Shown here: piece after piece, positions 1 to 14,689 of the stretch
How the letters are laid out: every line of letters begins with the position of its first letter
Numbering within the stretch: the stretch's first letter is position 1
Source: Chondrilla cf. caribensis
Lineage: Eukaryota > Porifera > Demospongiae > Chondrillida > Chondrillidae
DNA length: 64,000 bases
Assembly (NCBI GenBank): GCA_964020155.1
Contig: OZ026550.1
Location: 402,501 to 466,500 of the forward strand
Direction: 5' to 3'
Position numbers and translations under genes: made by a program
Notes under the pieces: generated by a model
What the model was told of the DNA's origin: nothing
What the model saw: the letters and a program-made list of their open reading frames with translations, nothing else
Databases searched by the model: none

Positions 1-3000
1 TATATGTGGCACTGGGGGGAAATTTTGGTCGACATCAAAATGCATCTTTTTTTTGTTATCAGAAGGTAGCTACTAGGTCCAGGAGTGTGTCTGTGCATTC
101 AGATTTCAGCTATGATGCATTACGTGCACACAGGAGAGGCCGTGGTGACAACTCAAAAAATTGACATTTTTTTGCTTGTCACCACGAGGCTTATAGCGCA
201 CTCAGGACAATCTGAATGTTTACGAAATTGTGTTGGAGAGTTTGGCATGGACACTGGGTAGCTCTTGGTGACCAGCAAAGTAATCTCAAATTGCTTAGGT
301 GATCACCACAAGGCGTATTACACGCATATATGAATGTACATACAAAGTATATACATTTTATTATATGTGGCACTGGAGGGAAATTTTGGTCGACATCAAA
401 ATGCATCTTTTTTGCTATCAGAAGGTAGCTACTAGGTCCAGGAGTGTGTCTGCGCATTTGGATTTCAGCTATGATGCATTACGTGCACACAGGAGAGGTC
501 GTGGTGACAAGCCAAAAAATTGACATTTTTCTCCTTGTCACCACGAGGCTTATAGCGCACTCAGGACAATGTGAATTCCTCCCAAATTGTATTGGGGAGT
601 TTGGCATGGACACTGGGCAGCCCTTGGTGACCAGCAAAGAAATGTCAAATTACCTGCGTGATCACCACAAGGCGTATTACACTTATATCTGAATGTACAT
701 TATTATATGTGGCATATGGGCACTGGGGTGAATTTTTGGTCGACATCAAAATGCATCTTTTTGGTATCAGAAGGACCGTACTAGGTCCAGCAGTGTGTCT
801 GTGCATTCGGATTGGAGCTATGATGCATCTCGTGCACACAGGAGAGGCTATGGTGACAAGCCAAAAAATTGACATTTTTCTCCTTGTCAACACGAGGCTT
901 ATAGTGCACTCAGGACAATGTGAATTCCTCCCTAATTGTATTGGGGAGTTTGGCATGGACACTGGGCAGCCCTAGGAGACCAGCAACTAGCAACCAGCAA
1001 CAACTTTGCTACTAGGTCTAGGAGTGTGTCTGTGCATTCAGACCAGCAAAGAAATTTCAAATTGCTTAGGTGATCACCACAAGGCGTATTACACGCATAT
1101 ATGAATGTACATACAAAGTATATACATTTTATTATATGTGGCACTGGAGGGAAATTTTGGTCGACATCAAAATGCATCTTTTTTGCTATCAGAAGGTAGC
1201 TACTAGGTCCAGGAGTGTGTCTGTGCATTTGGATTTCAGCTATGATGCATTACGTGCACACAGGAGAGGCCGTGGTGACAACTCAAAAAATTGACATTTT
1301 TTTGCTTGTCACCACGAGGCTTATAGCGCACTCAGGACAATCATAAGTCTTCCGAAATTGTGTTGGTGAGTTTGGCATGGACACTGGGTAGCCCTTGGCG
1401 ACCAGCAAAGAAATCTCAAATTGCATAGGTGATCACCACAAGGCGTATTACACGCATATATGAATGTACATACAAAGTATATACATTTCATTATATGTGG
1501 CACTGGAGGGAAATTTTGTTCGACATCAAAATGCATCTTTTTTTGCTACCAGAAGGTAGCTACTAGGTCCAGGAGTGTGTCTGTGCATTCGGATTTCAGC
1601 TATGATGCATTACGTGTACACAGGAGAGGCCGTGGTGACAACTCAAAAAATTGACATTTTTTGCTTGTCACCACGAGGCTTATAGCGCACTCAGGACAAT
1701 CATAAGTCTTCCGAAATTGTGTTGGTGAGTTTGGCATGGACACTGGGTAGCCCTTGGTGACCAGCAAAGAAATCTCAAATTGCTTAGGTGATCACCACAA
1801 GGCGTATTACACGCATATATGAATGTACATACAAAGTATATACATTTTATTATATGTGGCACTGGAGGGAAATTTTGGTCGACATCAAAATGCATCTTTT
1901 TTTGCTATCAGAAGGTGGCTACTAGGTCCAGGAGTGTGTCTGTGCATTTGGATTTCAGCTATGATGCATTACGTGTACACAGGAGAGGCCGTGGTGACAA
2001 CTCAAAAAATTGACATTTTTTTGCTTGTCACCACAAGGCTTATAGCGCACTCAGGACAATCATAAGTCTTCCGAAATTGTGTTGGTGAGTTTGGCATGGA
2101 CACTGGGTAGCCCTTGGCGACCAGCAAAGAAATCTCAATTTGCATAGGTGATCACCACAAGGTGTATTACACGCATATATGAATGTACATACAAAGTATA
2201 TACATTTCATTATATGTGGCACTGGAGGGAAATTTTGGTCGACATCAAAATGCATCTTTTTTGCTATCAGAAGGTGGCTACTAGGTCCAGGAGTGTGTCT
2301 GTGCATTCGGATTTCAGCTATGATGCATTACGTGTACACAGGAGAGGCCGTGGTGACAACTCAAAAAATTGACATTTTTTTGCTTGTCACCACGAGGCTT
2401 ATAGCGCACTCAGGACAATCATAAGTCTTCCCAAATTGTGTTGGTGAGTTTGGCATGGACACTGGGTAGCCCTTGGTGACCAGCAAAGAAATCTCAAATT
2501 ACTTAGGTGATCACCACAAGGCGTATTACACGCATATATGAATGTACATGCAAAGTATATACATTTCATTATATGTGGCACTGGAGGGAAATTTTGGTCG
2601 ACATCAAAATGCATCTTTTTTGCTATCAGAAGGTAGCTACTAGGTCTAGGAGTGTGTGTCTGTGCATTCAGACCAGCAAAGAAATTTCAAATTGCTTAGG
2701 TGATCACCACAAGGCGTATTACACGCATATATGAATGTACATACAAAGTATATACATTTTATTATATGTGGCACTGGAGGGAAATTTTGGTCGACATCAA
2801 AATGCATCTTTTTTGCTATCAGAAGGTAGCTACTAGGTCTAGAAGTGTGTCTGTGCATTCGGATTTCAGCTATGATGCATTACGTGCACACAGGAGAGGC
2901 CGTGGTGACAACTCAAAAAATTGACATTTTTTTTTGCTTGTCACCACGAGGCTTATAGCGCACTCAGGACAATCATAAGTCTTCCGAAATTGTGTTGGTG

Positions 3001-4500
3001 AGTTTGGCATGGACACTGGGTAGCCCTTGGTGACCAGCAAAGAAATCTCAAATTGCTTAGGTGATCACCACAAGGCGTATTACACGCATATATGAATGTA
3101 CATACAAAGTATATACATTTTATTATATGTGGCACTGGAGGGAAATTTTGGTCGACATCAAAATGCATCTTTTTTGCTATCAGAAGGTAGCTACTAGGTC
3201 CAGGAGTGTGTCTGCGCATTCGGATTTTAGCTATGATGCATTACGTGCACACAGGAGAGGCCGTGGTGACAACTCAAAAAATTGACATTTTTTTGCTTGT
3301 CACCATGAGGTTTATAGCGCACTCAGGACAATCATAAGTCTTCCGAAATTGTGTTGGTGAGTTTGGCATGGACACTGGGTAGCCCTTGGTGACCAGCAAA
3401 GAAATCTCAATTTGCATAGGTGATCACCACAAGGCGTATTACACGCATATATGAATGTACATACAAAGTATATACATTTTATTATATGTGGCACTGGAGG
3501 GAAATTTTGGTCGACATCAAAATGCATCTTTTTTGCTATCAGAAGGTAGCTACTAGGTCCAGGAGTGTGTCTGCGCATTCGGATTTTAGCTATGATGCAT
3601 TACGTGCACACAGGAGAGGCCGTGGTGACAACTCAAAAAATTGACATTTTTTTGCTTGTCACCATGAGGTTTATAGCGCACTCAGGACAATCATAAGTCT
3701 TCCGAAATTGTGTTGGTGAGTTTGGCATGGACACTGGGTAGCCCTTGGTGACCAGCAAAGAAATCTCAAATTGCTTAGGTGATCACCACAAGGCGTATTA
3801 CACGCATATATGAATGTACATACAAAGTATATACATTTTATTATATGTGGCACTGGAGGGAAATTTTGGTCGACATCAAAATGCATCTTTTTTGCTATCA
3901 GAAGGTAGCTACTAGGTCTAGGAGTGTGTCTGCGCATTCGGATTTCAGCTATGATGCATTACGTGCACACAGGAGAGGCCGTGGTGACAACTCAAAAAAT
4001 TGACATTTTTTGGCTTGTCACCATGAGGTTTATAGCGCACTCAGGACAATCATAAGTCTTCCGAAATTGTGTTGGTGAGTTTGGCATGGACACTGGGTAG
4101 CCCTTGGTGACCAGCAAAGAAATCTCAAATTACTTAGGTGATCACCACAAGGCGTATTACACGCATATATGAATGTACATGCAAAGTATATACATTTTAT
4201 TATATGTGGCACTGGAGGGAAATTTTGGTCGACATCAAAATGCATCTTTTTTGCTATCAGAAGGTAGCTACTAGGTCCAGGAGTGTGTCTGTGCATTCGG
4301 ATTTCAGCTATGATGCATTACGTGCACACAGGAGAGGCCGTGGTGACAACTCAAAAAATTGACATTTTTTTGCTTGTCACCACGAGGCTTATAGCGCACT
4401 CAGGACAATCATAAGTCTTCCGAAATTGTGTTGGTGAGTTTGGCATGGACACTGGGTAGCCCTTGGTGACCAGCAAAGAAATCTCAAATTGCTTAGGTGA
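1..4500. repeat. Satellite A, tandem ~359-bp repeat
   Basis: About twelve head-to-tail copies of a ~359-bp unit. The landmark GTGATCACCACAAGG recurs near 299, 658, 1070, 1430, 1789, 2148, 2507, 2700, 3061, 3420, 3779 and 4138, mostly 359 bp apart. Copies differ by scattered substitutions and by the length of A and T runs. The spacing 658-1070 is long (412 bp) and 2507-2700 is short (193 bp); both carry the same rearranged junction. Because 359 is not a multiple of three, the 64-105-codon frames inside the units do not read through from unit to unit, and I do not call them genes. No function is visible. Confidence 0.95.
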
Positions 4501-4559
4501 TCATGCAGAAACAGAATGTCAAATCACCTGGGAGGTGGTCACAAGGTGTATTGCATCTA

Positions 4560-7500
4560 TATTGGAATGAAATACGTATATGTATGTGAGAGTACCAAGA
4601 AGAGAAGAAAACATTAAGCATCTTTTTGTATAGCTCATGGGAAAGGGGGTGTGACAACCTGACACTTTAATCAGGCCTTGCTGGGGACATGAACTAACAT
4701 GAAAAATTCCCATTTCCATACTTGACTAGTAATTCCAGCTACATTCGAAGGTGCCTAATATTATTTCAACGTATGAGAGAGTATAGGAGAAAAATGCTAA
4801 GCTACTTTTAGCATAGTTCATAGGAGGGGAGGGGGCGTGTCAACTTGATATTTTCACCAGACTTAGCTGAGGACGTGACCTAACTCATGAAATAATTCCC
4901 ATCTCAATAGGTGGCCCGTAGCCCCAGCCACATGTAGATGTGCATAATATTATATCATGCAATGTATGGGAGAGTATAGGAGAAGAAACGCTATATAAGC
5001 ACCTTTTTGTATAGCTCATGGGAAAGGAGGCGTGTCAACTTGATAGTTTTACCAAACCTAGCTGGAGACATGAACTAACATATGAAACATTTCCTATCTG
5101 GCCCATGACTATAGCTATATTCGGAGGGGTTTAATTTTTTTTCAATGTATGGGAGTGTATATGAGAGAAAACGCTGAGCAGCTTTTTGTATAGCTCTAGA
5201 GAGAGGGGTGGTGTCAACTTGATATTTTAGATAGACTTAGCTGGGGATGTGAACTAACTTATGAATCAAATCCCACCTCAATAGGTGGCTCATAGCCCCA
5301 GCTACGTTTGGAGGTGCTTAATACTCTTTCAATGTATGGAAGAGTACAGCATAGGAGAAAATACTAAGCACCTTTTTGAATAGCTTATGATGAAGGGGGC
5401 GTGTCAACTTGATTTTTAGCCAGACCCGGCTACAGATGTGAACTAACTTATGGAACCATTCCCACCTCAATAGGTGGTCTGTAACTCCAGCTACATTTGG
5501 AGGTGCTTAATATTTTTTTCAATGTACGGGAAAGTATAGGAGAGAAAACGCTAAGCACCTTTGTCAGTAGCTCAAGGGGAGGAGGCATGATATTTCATAA
5601 AGACCTAGCTGTGGAGCTATACTACCTTATGAAACAATTTTCGTCTTTGTAGATAGTCCCTAACCCAAACTACAACCGGGGGTGCTTAAAATATTTTAAT
5701 GTATGGGAAGGTATAGGATCAAAAAATGCTAAGCACCTTTTTGTGTAGCTCATGGAAGAGAGGGCGTGTAAACATGATATTTCATGGAGACCTAGCTGTG
5801 GACCCATACTACATTATGAATCAATTTTTGTCTGCGTAGATAGTCCCTAACACTAACTACAATCGGAGGTGGTTAATATAATTTAATGTATGGGAAGGTA
5901 TAGGATCAAAAAACGCTAAGCACCTTTTTGTGTAGCTCATGGGAGAGGAGGCGTGTCAACATGATATTACATGGAGACCTAGCTGTGGATCCATACTACC
6001 TTACGAAACAATTTTCGTCCCCGTACGTAGTCCCTAACCTAAACTAAAACCAGAGGTGCTTAAAATATTTTAATGTATGGGAAGGTATAGGATCAAAAAA
6101 CGCTAAGCACCTTTTTGCGTAGCTCATGAGAGAGGAGACATGTCAACATGATATTACATGGAGACCTAGCTGTGGACCAATACTACCTCATGAAACAATT
6201 TTCGTGATCCCTAACCCAAACTACAATCGGAGGTGCTTGATATATTTTAATGTATGGGAAGGTATAGGATCAAAAAGCGCTAAGCCACTTTTTTGCGTAG
6301 CTCATGGGAGAGGAGGCGTGTCAACATGATATTACATGGAGACCTAGCTGTGGACCTATACTACCTTATGAAACAATTTTCATCCCCGTAGGTAGTCCCT
6401 AACACAAATTACAACCGGAGGTGCTTAATATATTTTAATGTATGGGAAGGTATAGGATAAGAAAAATGCTAAGCACCTTTTTGCGTAGCTCATGGGAGAG
6501 GAGGCGTGTCAACATGATATTACATGGAGACCTAGCTGTGGACCCATACTACCTCATGAAACAATTTTCGTGATCCCTAACCCAAACTACAATCGGAGGT
6601 GCTTGATATATTTTAATGTATGGGAAGGTATAGGATCAAAAAATGCTAAGCACCTTTTTGCGTAGCTCATGGGAGAGGAGGCGTGTCAACATGATATTAC
6701 ATGGAGACCTAGCTGTGAACCTATACTACCTTATGAAACAATTTTTGTCTCCGTAGGTAGTCCCTAAGATTAACTACAAACGGAGGTGCTTAATATATTT
6801 TAATGTATGGGAAGGTATAGGATCAGAAAACGCTAAGCACCTTTTTGCGTAGTTCATGGGAGAGGAGGCGTGTCAACATGATATTACATGGAGACCTAGC
6901 TGTGGACCCATACTACCTTATGAAACAATTTTCATCCCCGTAGGTAGTCCCTAACACAAACTACAACCGGAGGTGCTAAAAATATTTTAATGTATGGGAA
7001 GGTATAGGATATAAAAAACGCTAAGCACCTTTTTGTGTAGCTCATGGGAAAGGAGGCTTGTCAACATGATATTTCGAGGAGACGTAGCTGTGGAGCTATA
7101 CTACCTTATGAAACAATTTTCGTCCCTGTAGGTAGTCCCTAACGCCAACTACATCCGGAGGTGCTTAATATATTTTAATGTATGGGAAGGTATAGGATCA
7201 AAAAACGCTAAGCACCTTTTTGCGTAGCTCATGGGAGAGGGGGCATGTCAACATGATATTACATGGAGTCTTAGCTGTGGAGCTATACTACCTTATGAAA
7301 CAATTTTCGTCCCCGTAGGTAGTCCCTAACCCAAACTAAAACCTTAATGTACATATGGGAAGGTATAGGATAAAAATAACGCTAAGCACCTTTTTGCGTA
7401 GCTCATAGGAGAGGAGGCGTATCAACATGATATTACATGCAGACCTAGCTGTGGAGCTATGCTACCTATGAAACAATTTTCGTCTCCGTAGGTAGTCCCT

Positions 7501-10500
7501 AACACAAACTACAACCGGAGGTTCTTAAAATATTTTAATGTATGGGAAGGTACGTATAGGATAAAAAAAACGCTAAGCACCTTTATGTGTAGCTCATGGG
7601 GAAGGAGGCATGTCAACATGATATTTAAAGAAGACGTAACTGTGGACCTATACTACCTTATGAAACAATTTTCGTCCCCGTAGGTAGTCTCTAACCCAAA
7701 CTACAACCGGAGGTGCTTAATATATTTTAATGTATGGGAAGGTATAGGATCAAAAAACGCTATGCACCTTTTTGCGTAGCTCATAGGAGAGGAGGCGTGT
7801 CAACATGATATTACATGCAGACCTAGCTGTGGAGCTATGCTACCTTATGAAACAATTTTCGTCTCCGTAGGTAGTCCCTAACACAAACTACAACCGGAGG
7901 TTCTTAAAATATTTTAATGTATGGGAAGGTACGTATAGGATAAAAAGAACGCTAAGCACCTTTATGTGTAGCTCATGGGAAAGGAGGCGTGTCAACATGA
8001 TATTTAAAGAAGACTTAACTGTGGACCTATACTACCTTACGAAACAATTTTCGTCCCTGTAGGTAGTCCCTAACACTAACTACAACCGGAGGTGCTTAAA
8101 ATATTTTAATGTATGGGAAGGTATAGGATCAAAAAAATACTAAGCACCTTTTTGCGTAGCTCATGGGAGAGGAGGCGTGTCAACATGATATTACATGGAG
8201 ACCTAGCTGTGGACCCATACTACCTTATGAAACAATTTTCATCTCCGTAGGTAGTCCCTAACCCAAACTACAACCAGAGGTGCTTAATATATTTTAATGT
8301 ATGGGAAGGTATAGGATCAAAAGAATGCTAAGCACCTTTTTGCGTAGCTCATGAGAGAGGAGGCGTGTCAACATGATATTACATGGAGACCTAGCTGTGA
8401 ACCTATACTACCTTACGAAACAATTTTCATCTCTGTAGGTAGTCCCTAACCCAAACTACAACCGGAGGTGCTTAATATATTTTAATGTATGGGAAGGTAT
8501 AGGATCAAAAAACGCTAAGCGCCTTTTGCGTAGCTCATGGGAGAGGAGGCGTGTCAACATGATATTACATGGAGACCTAGCTGTGGACCCATACTACCTT
8601 ATGAAACAATTTTCGTCCCCGTAGGTAGTCTCTAACCCAAACTACAACCGGAGGTGCTTAAAATATTTTAATGTATGGGAAAGTATAGGATCAAAAAACG
8701 CTAAGCACATTTTGCGTAGCTCATGGGAGAGGAGGCGTGTCAACATGATATTACATGGAGACCTAGCTGTGGACCCATACTACCTTATGAAACAATTTTC
8801 GTCCCCGTTTGTAGTCTCTAACCCAAACTACAACCGGAGGTGCTTACTATATTTTAATGTATGGGAAGGTATAGGATCAAAAAAATGCTAAGCACCTTTT
8901 TGCGTAGCTCATGGGAGAGGAGGTGTGTCAACATGATATTACATGGAGACCTAGCTGTGGACCCATACTACCTTATGAAACAATTTTCATCTCCGTAGGT
9001 AGTCTCTAACCCAAACTACAACCGGGGGTGATTAAAATATTTTAATGTATGGGAAGGTATAGAATCAAAAAAATGCTAAGCACCTTTTTGCGTAGCTCAT
9101 GGGAGAGGAGGCGTGTCAACATGATATTACATGGAGACCTAGCTGTGAACCCATACTACCTTATGAAACAATTTTCGTCCCCGTAGGTAGTCCCTAACAC
9201 TAACTACAACTGGAGGTGCTTAAAATATTTTAATGTATGGGAAGGTATAGGATCAAAAAACGCAAAGCACCTTTTTGCGTAGCTCATGGGAGAGGAGGCG
9301 TGTCAACATGATATTACATGGAGACCTAGCTGTGGACCCATACTACCTTATGAAACAATTTTCGTCCCCGTAGGTAGTCCTTAGCACTAACTACAACTGG
9401 AGGTGCTTAATATATTTTAATGTATGGGAAGGTATAGGATAAGAAAAATACTAAGCACCTTTTTGCGTAGCTCATGGGAGAGGAGGCGTGTCAACATGAT
9501 ATTACATGGAGACCTAGCTGTGGACCCATACTACCTTATGAAACAATTTTCGTCCCCGTAGGTAGTCCCTAACACTAACTACAACCGGAGGTGCTTAAAA
9601 TATTTTAATGTATAGGAAGGTATAGGATCAAAAAACGCTAAGCACCTTTTGCGTAGCTCATGGGAGAGGATGCGTGTCAACATGATATTACATGGAGACC
9701 TAGCTGTGGAGCTATACTACCTTATGAAACAATTTTCGTCCCCGTTTGTAGTCTCTAACCCAAACTACAACCGGAGGTGCTTAAAATATTTTAATGCATG
9801 GGAAAGTATAGGATCAAAAAACGCTAAGCACCTTTTTGCGTAGCTCATGGGAGAGGAGGCGTGTCAACATGATATTACATGGAGACCTAGCTGTGGACCC
9901 ATACTACCTTATGAAACAATTTTCGTCCCCGTAGGTAGTCCTTAGCACTAACTACAACTGGAGGTGCTTAAAATATTTTAATGTATGGGAAGGTATAGGA
10001 TAAGAAAAATACTAAGCACCTTTTTGCGTAGCTCATGGGAGAGGAGGCGTGTCAACATGATATTACATGGAGACCTAGCTGTGGACCCATACTACCTTAT
10101 GAAACAATTTTCGTCCCCGTAGGTAGTCCCTAACACTAACTACAACCGGAGGTGCTTAAAATATTTTAATGTATGGGAAGGTATAGGATCAAAAAACGCT
10201 AAGCGCCTTTTGCGTAGCTCATGGGAGAGGAGGCGTGTCAACATGATATTACATGGAGACCTAGCTGTGGACCTATACTACCTTATGAAACGATTTTCGT
10301 CCCCGTTTGTAGTCTCTAACCCAAACTACAACCGGAGGTGCTTAAAATATTTTAATGTATGGGAAAGTATAGGATCAAAAAACGCTAAGCACCTTTTTGC
10401 GTAGCTCATGGGAGAGGAGGCGTGTCAACATGATATTACATGGAGACCTAGCTGTGGAGCTATACTACCTTATGAAACAATTTTCGTCCCCGTTTGTAGT

Positions 10501-11960
10501 CTCTAACCCAAACTACAACCAGAGGTGCTTAATATATTTTAATGTATGGGAAAGTATAGGATCAAAAAACGCTAAGCGCCTTTTTGCGTAGCTCATGGGA
10601 GAGGAGGCGTGTCAACATGATATTACATGGAGACCTAGCTGTGGACCCATACTACCTTATGAAACAATTTTCGTCCAAGTAGGTAGTCCCTAATACAAAC
10701 TACAACCGGAGGTGCTTAATATATTTTAATGTATGGGAAGGTATAGGATCAAAAAAATGCTAAGCACCTTTTTGCGTAGCTCATGGGAGAGGAGGCGTGT
10801 CAACATGATATTACATGGAGACCTAGCTGTGGACCTATACTACCTTATGAAACAATTTTCATCTCCGTAGGTAGTCTCTAACCCAAACTACAACCGGAGG
10901 TGCTTAATATATTTTAATGTATGGGAAGGTATAGGATAAGAAAAACGCTAAGCACCTTTTTGCGTAGCTCATGGGAGAGGAGGCGTGTCAACATGATATT
11001 ACATGGAGACCTAGCTGTGGAGCTATACTACCTTATGAAACAATTTTCGTCCCCGTTTGTAGTCTCTAACCCAAACTACAACCGGAGGTGCTTAAAATAT
11101 TTTAATGTATGGGAAAGTATAGGAGCAAAAAACGCTAAGCACCTTTTTGCGTAGCTCATGGGAGAGGAGGCGTGTCAACATGATATTACATGGAGACCTA
11201 GCTGTGGACCTATACTACCTTATGAAACAATTTTCGTCCCCGTTTGTAGTCTCTAATCCAAACTACAACCGGAGGTGCTTAATATATTTTAATGTATGGG
11301 AAAGTATAGGATCAAAAAACGCTAAGCGCCTTTTTGCGTAGCTCATGGGAGAGGAGGCGTGTCAACATGATATTACATGGAGACCTAGCTGTGGACCTAT
11401 ACTACCTTATGAAACAATTTTCGTCCCCGTTTGTAGTCTCTAACCCAAACTACAACCGGAGGTGCTTAATATATTTTAATGTATGGGAAAGTATAGGATC
11501 AAAAAACGCTAAGCGCCTTTTTGCGTAGCTCATGGGAGAGGAGGCGTGTCAACATGATATTACATGGAGACCTAGCTGTGGACCCATACTACCTTATGAA
11601 ACAATTTTCGTCCCCGTAGGTAGTCGCTAACCCAAACTACAACCGGGGGTGCTTAAAATATTTTAATGTATGGGAAGGTATAGAATCAAAAAAATGCTAA
11701 GCACCTTTTTACGTAGCTCATGGGAGAGGAGGCGTGTCAACATGATATTACATGGAGACCTAGCTGTGGACCCATACTACCTTATGATACAATTTTCATC
11801 TCCGTAGGTAGTCCCTAACACTAACTACATCCGGAGGTGCTTAATGTATTATTTTAATGTATGGGAAGGTATAGGATCGAAAAACGCTAAGCACCTTTTT
11901 GTGTAGCTCATGGGAGAGGAGGCGTGTTAACATTATATTTCAAGGGGACCTAGCTGTGGC
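4560..11960. repeat. Satellite B, tandem 187-bp repeat
   Basis: About 40 head-to-tail copies of a 187-bp unit that is unrelated in sequence to satellite A. Each unit contains CTCATGGGAGAGGAGGCG, then ATGATATTACATGGAGACC, CAATTTTCGTCCCCGTAGG and TTTTAATGTATGGGAAGG. Copies from about 4,560 to 6,000 are the most diverged, and those from 9,000 to 11,700 are the most alike, as expected when homogenisation is strongest in the array interior. Recurrent 64-codon frames result from the repeat; 187 is not a multiple of three, so each frame closes in the next unit. Confidence 0.95.
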
Positions 11961-13560
11961 CGTAGGTAGGCAATATACATGCAAATGTATAATGCAATGT
12001 GCCATATGGACACCTGGGAGAATTTTCATCAATAGCATAACCTATCATTTTTTGGTATCAAAAGGACCACGAGTGTGTCCGTGCATTCGTATTAGATCTA
12101 TGATGCATCATGTGCACACAGGAGAGGTTGTGGTGACAAGCATAAAAATTGACATTTTTTTGGCTTGTCACCATGAGACCCATAGCACACTCAGGACAGT
12201 TTGTATGCATCTGAAATTGTGTTAGTGAGTTTGGCACAGACACTGGGCAGCCCTAGATGACCAGCAACGTGATGTCAAATCACCTCAGTTATTGCCATAT
12301 GGTGTATTACACTTATATTGAAATAATAATACATACAAATGTATAATGCAATGTGCCATATGGACACCTGGGAGAATTTTCTTCAGCAACAAAACCTATC
12401 AATTTTGGTATCAAAAGGACCGTATTAGTTCCAGAAGTGTGTCCGTGTATTCGCATCAGATCTATGTTGCATTATGTGCACACAGGAGAGGCCGTGGTGA
12501 CAAGCATAAAAATTGACATTTTTGTGTTTGTCACTGCGAGGTCTATAGCACACTCATGAGGGTGTGTATGCATTTGAAATTGTGTTGGTGAGTTTAGTAT
12601 GGTCACTGCATGGACAGCCTTGGTGACTATATAGGCATGTTACGCTTATATTTGAATATACATGCAAAAGTATATGCAATATTATATTATGTGGCATATG
12701 GGCACTAGGGAGAATTTTTGTTCAACGACAAAACACATCTTTTTTGTTATCAAAGGACTGTACTAGTTCCAGGAGTGTATCCGTGCATTTGTATTTGAGT
12801 TATGACGCATCAGTTGCACACAGGAGAGGCCTCGATAACAAGGAAGAAATTTGACATTTTCAATCTAGCTGGAGGTGCTTAATTTTTTTTCAATGTACGT
12901 AAGGGAGAGGTATAGGAAATAAAGTATTAGTGTGATTTTCAGTTATAACTTAATTATTCTTCTAATGCATTCATATTGAATGGACACTGGAGAGGCCGTG
13001 GTGGCCAGCAATAAAATTTGACATATTTTTACTAGTCACCAAGAGGCCCATAGCACAATTGGGAGGGTGTGTATGTATCTAAATTTGTTCTGATAAGTTT
13101 GATATGGACACCTGGTATCCCCTGATGACCAGCAATAGAATGTGAAATTATTTGAGTGATCACCACAAGTGCATGTGGTATTACACTTATATTGGAATGT
13201 ACATACAAAAGTTTGTGCATTATTATTATATGTGCCATATGGACACTGGAGGGAAATTTTTATTGGGAACAAAACGTATATTGTTTAAATATTGGAATGT
13301 ACATACAAAAGTTTGTGCATTATTATTATATGTGCCATATGGACACTGGGGGGAAATTTTGATTGGGAACAAAATGTATATTGTTTAAAACCAGAAGGAC
13401 TGTACTACTTCCAGGACTAAGGATATGCATCAGTATTTGTGCTAGGATGCATTAGATGGACACTGGAGAGGTTGTAGGGGACAGCAAAAATATTTTACAT
13501 TTTTTACCAGTCACCATGAGACTCATATATAGCACACCCATGAGTGTGTGCATACATCCG
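11961..13560. repeat. Diverged satellite A copies
   Basis: Four to five eroded copies of the satellite A unit on the far side of satellite B. Shared landmarks are GTGTGTCCGTGCATTCG, GTGCACACAGGAGAGG and AAATTGACATTTTT, spaced roughly 340-360 bp apart. Around 12,860-12,925 a short piece resembling satellite B (GGAGGTGCTTAAT, then AATGTACG and GAGAGGTATAGGA) is embedded in a satellite A context. No gene is seen. Confidence 0.8.
13191..13390. repeat. Direct 100-bp duplication
   Basis: Two adjacent, nearly identical 100-bp copies, at 13191-13290 and 13291-13390. Each begins ATTGGAATGTACATAC and ends TATTGTTTAAA. They lie within the eroded satellite A tract and look like a local tandem duplication. 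Confidence 0.9.
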
Positions 13561-13569
13561 ATTCAGTCA

Positions 13570-14689
13570 TTATAAGATCAAAGATTGAATTGGGGTGAAA
13601 AAAAAAAACAGTGGAGTGGAGCTTTAATGTGTATACTCACAACCCTGTGTGTATGTAGACTACTTGCAAGTGAGTCAATAAAATTATTGGCCAGCTATAG
13701 GGAACTGTAACAACCAGTAATAATAATGTTATAGTTAATTGTATAGTGCATTTATTGTGCATATCATATCATTCTGATTCTAAACATAGTACTTGGGCAG
13801 TCAGTTTGACTTCCTGATAATTGATACCTCGTAAGTATGTATTGCGGTGACCACAGTAGACGCATGGATGACCAGAGCATCCCCACAAGTACTCTTATCA
13901 TGGACTAATCTATTATATCTGACGTCCTTGTCTTAATGCAGTGTAACCACAAGTCCAATACAATCAATACATACCTCATAACATCATGTCTTGAAGGGCA
14001 GGCTTATGAGTAGTTAGCTACATAGGTATACGTCCTGATGCATATTTATGGTTTCTGTGTGAGCATGTTTATTCAAGTTCACATCAGGCGAATCTCTCAA
14101 CAATGCATTATCACAGTCTAATACAATACTGCATGCACTATAGCTCGGGTAATATAGTTGCCTGGTATCATGCACAATACAGTAACAGTTAAAATAATAC
14201 ACAGCTTTGTTTATAATATATTATTTATATTCTGTATATTATATAAATATCATTATCATTATACAGAAAGTGCATGTGCATGAATTCAAAAGTGATTACT
14301 AATAACACATTGTGCCAGTTATAATTGGATTACACCCAAAGATTTTGAATTCCCAAGCAGGTAGATTGACCTAGATTAAATTTATATCTATATATTAATA
14401 TAATATATACATCGTACACATTGGATATCAGCATGAATTATCCGATTCATAAAATTAATGATATTAACACTCCACATTTAATACTGTACTAGAGGAAATA
14501 CATTACTGTACTTAGTCTAGTATAAAATGGAAAACAACAGGCTGATGACCAAAATAACTATCAATAACATAGATTAGAATTAAGAGTTAGTGTATCAGTC
14601 ATGCACTATAACAAACTACGTGCATAATAATAGCACACACTGTTTCTAATAAATTTTAAATAAGATGTGTTGAATTAAAGCTTAAGTTG
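13570..14689. other. AT-rich spacer, no gene seen
   Basis: This segment separates the satellite block from the 3' end of the TRIM-NHL gene. It is AT-rich, with an A11 run near 13,600 and a nearly self-complementary AT stretch near 14,217-14,260. I see no credible reading frame, RNA gene or transposon end. Its right end should hold the 3' untranslated region of the minus-strand TRIM gene, but I could not identify a polyadenylation signal. Confidence 0.6.

Noticed and set aside
191..4362. Many recurring 64-105-codon frames on both strands in satellite A
   Set aside because: They repeat with the satellite, the period (359) is not a multiple of three, and they have no codon bias or known domain.
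9649..11528. Recurring 64-codon frames in satellite B
   Set aside because: Same product from each 187-bp unit; the period is not a multiple of three, so they close in the next unit. No gene signals.
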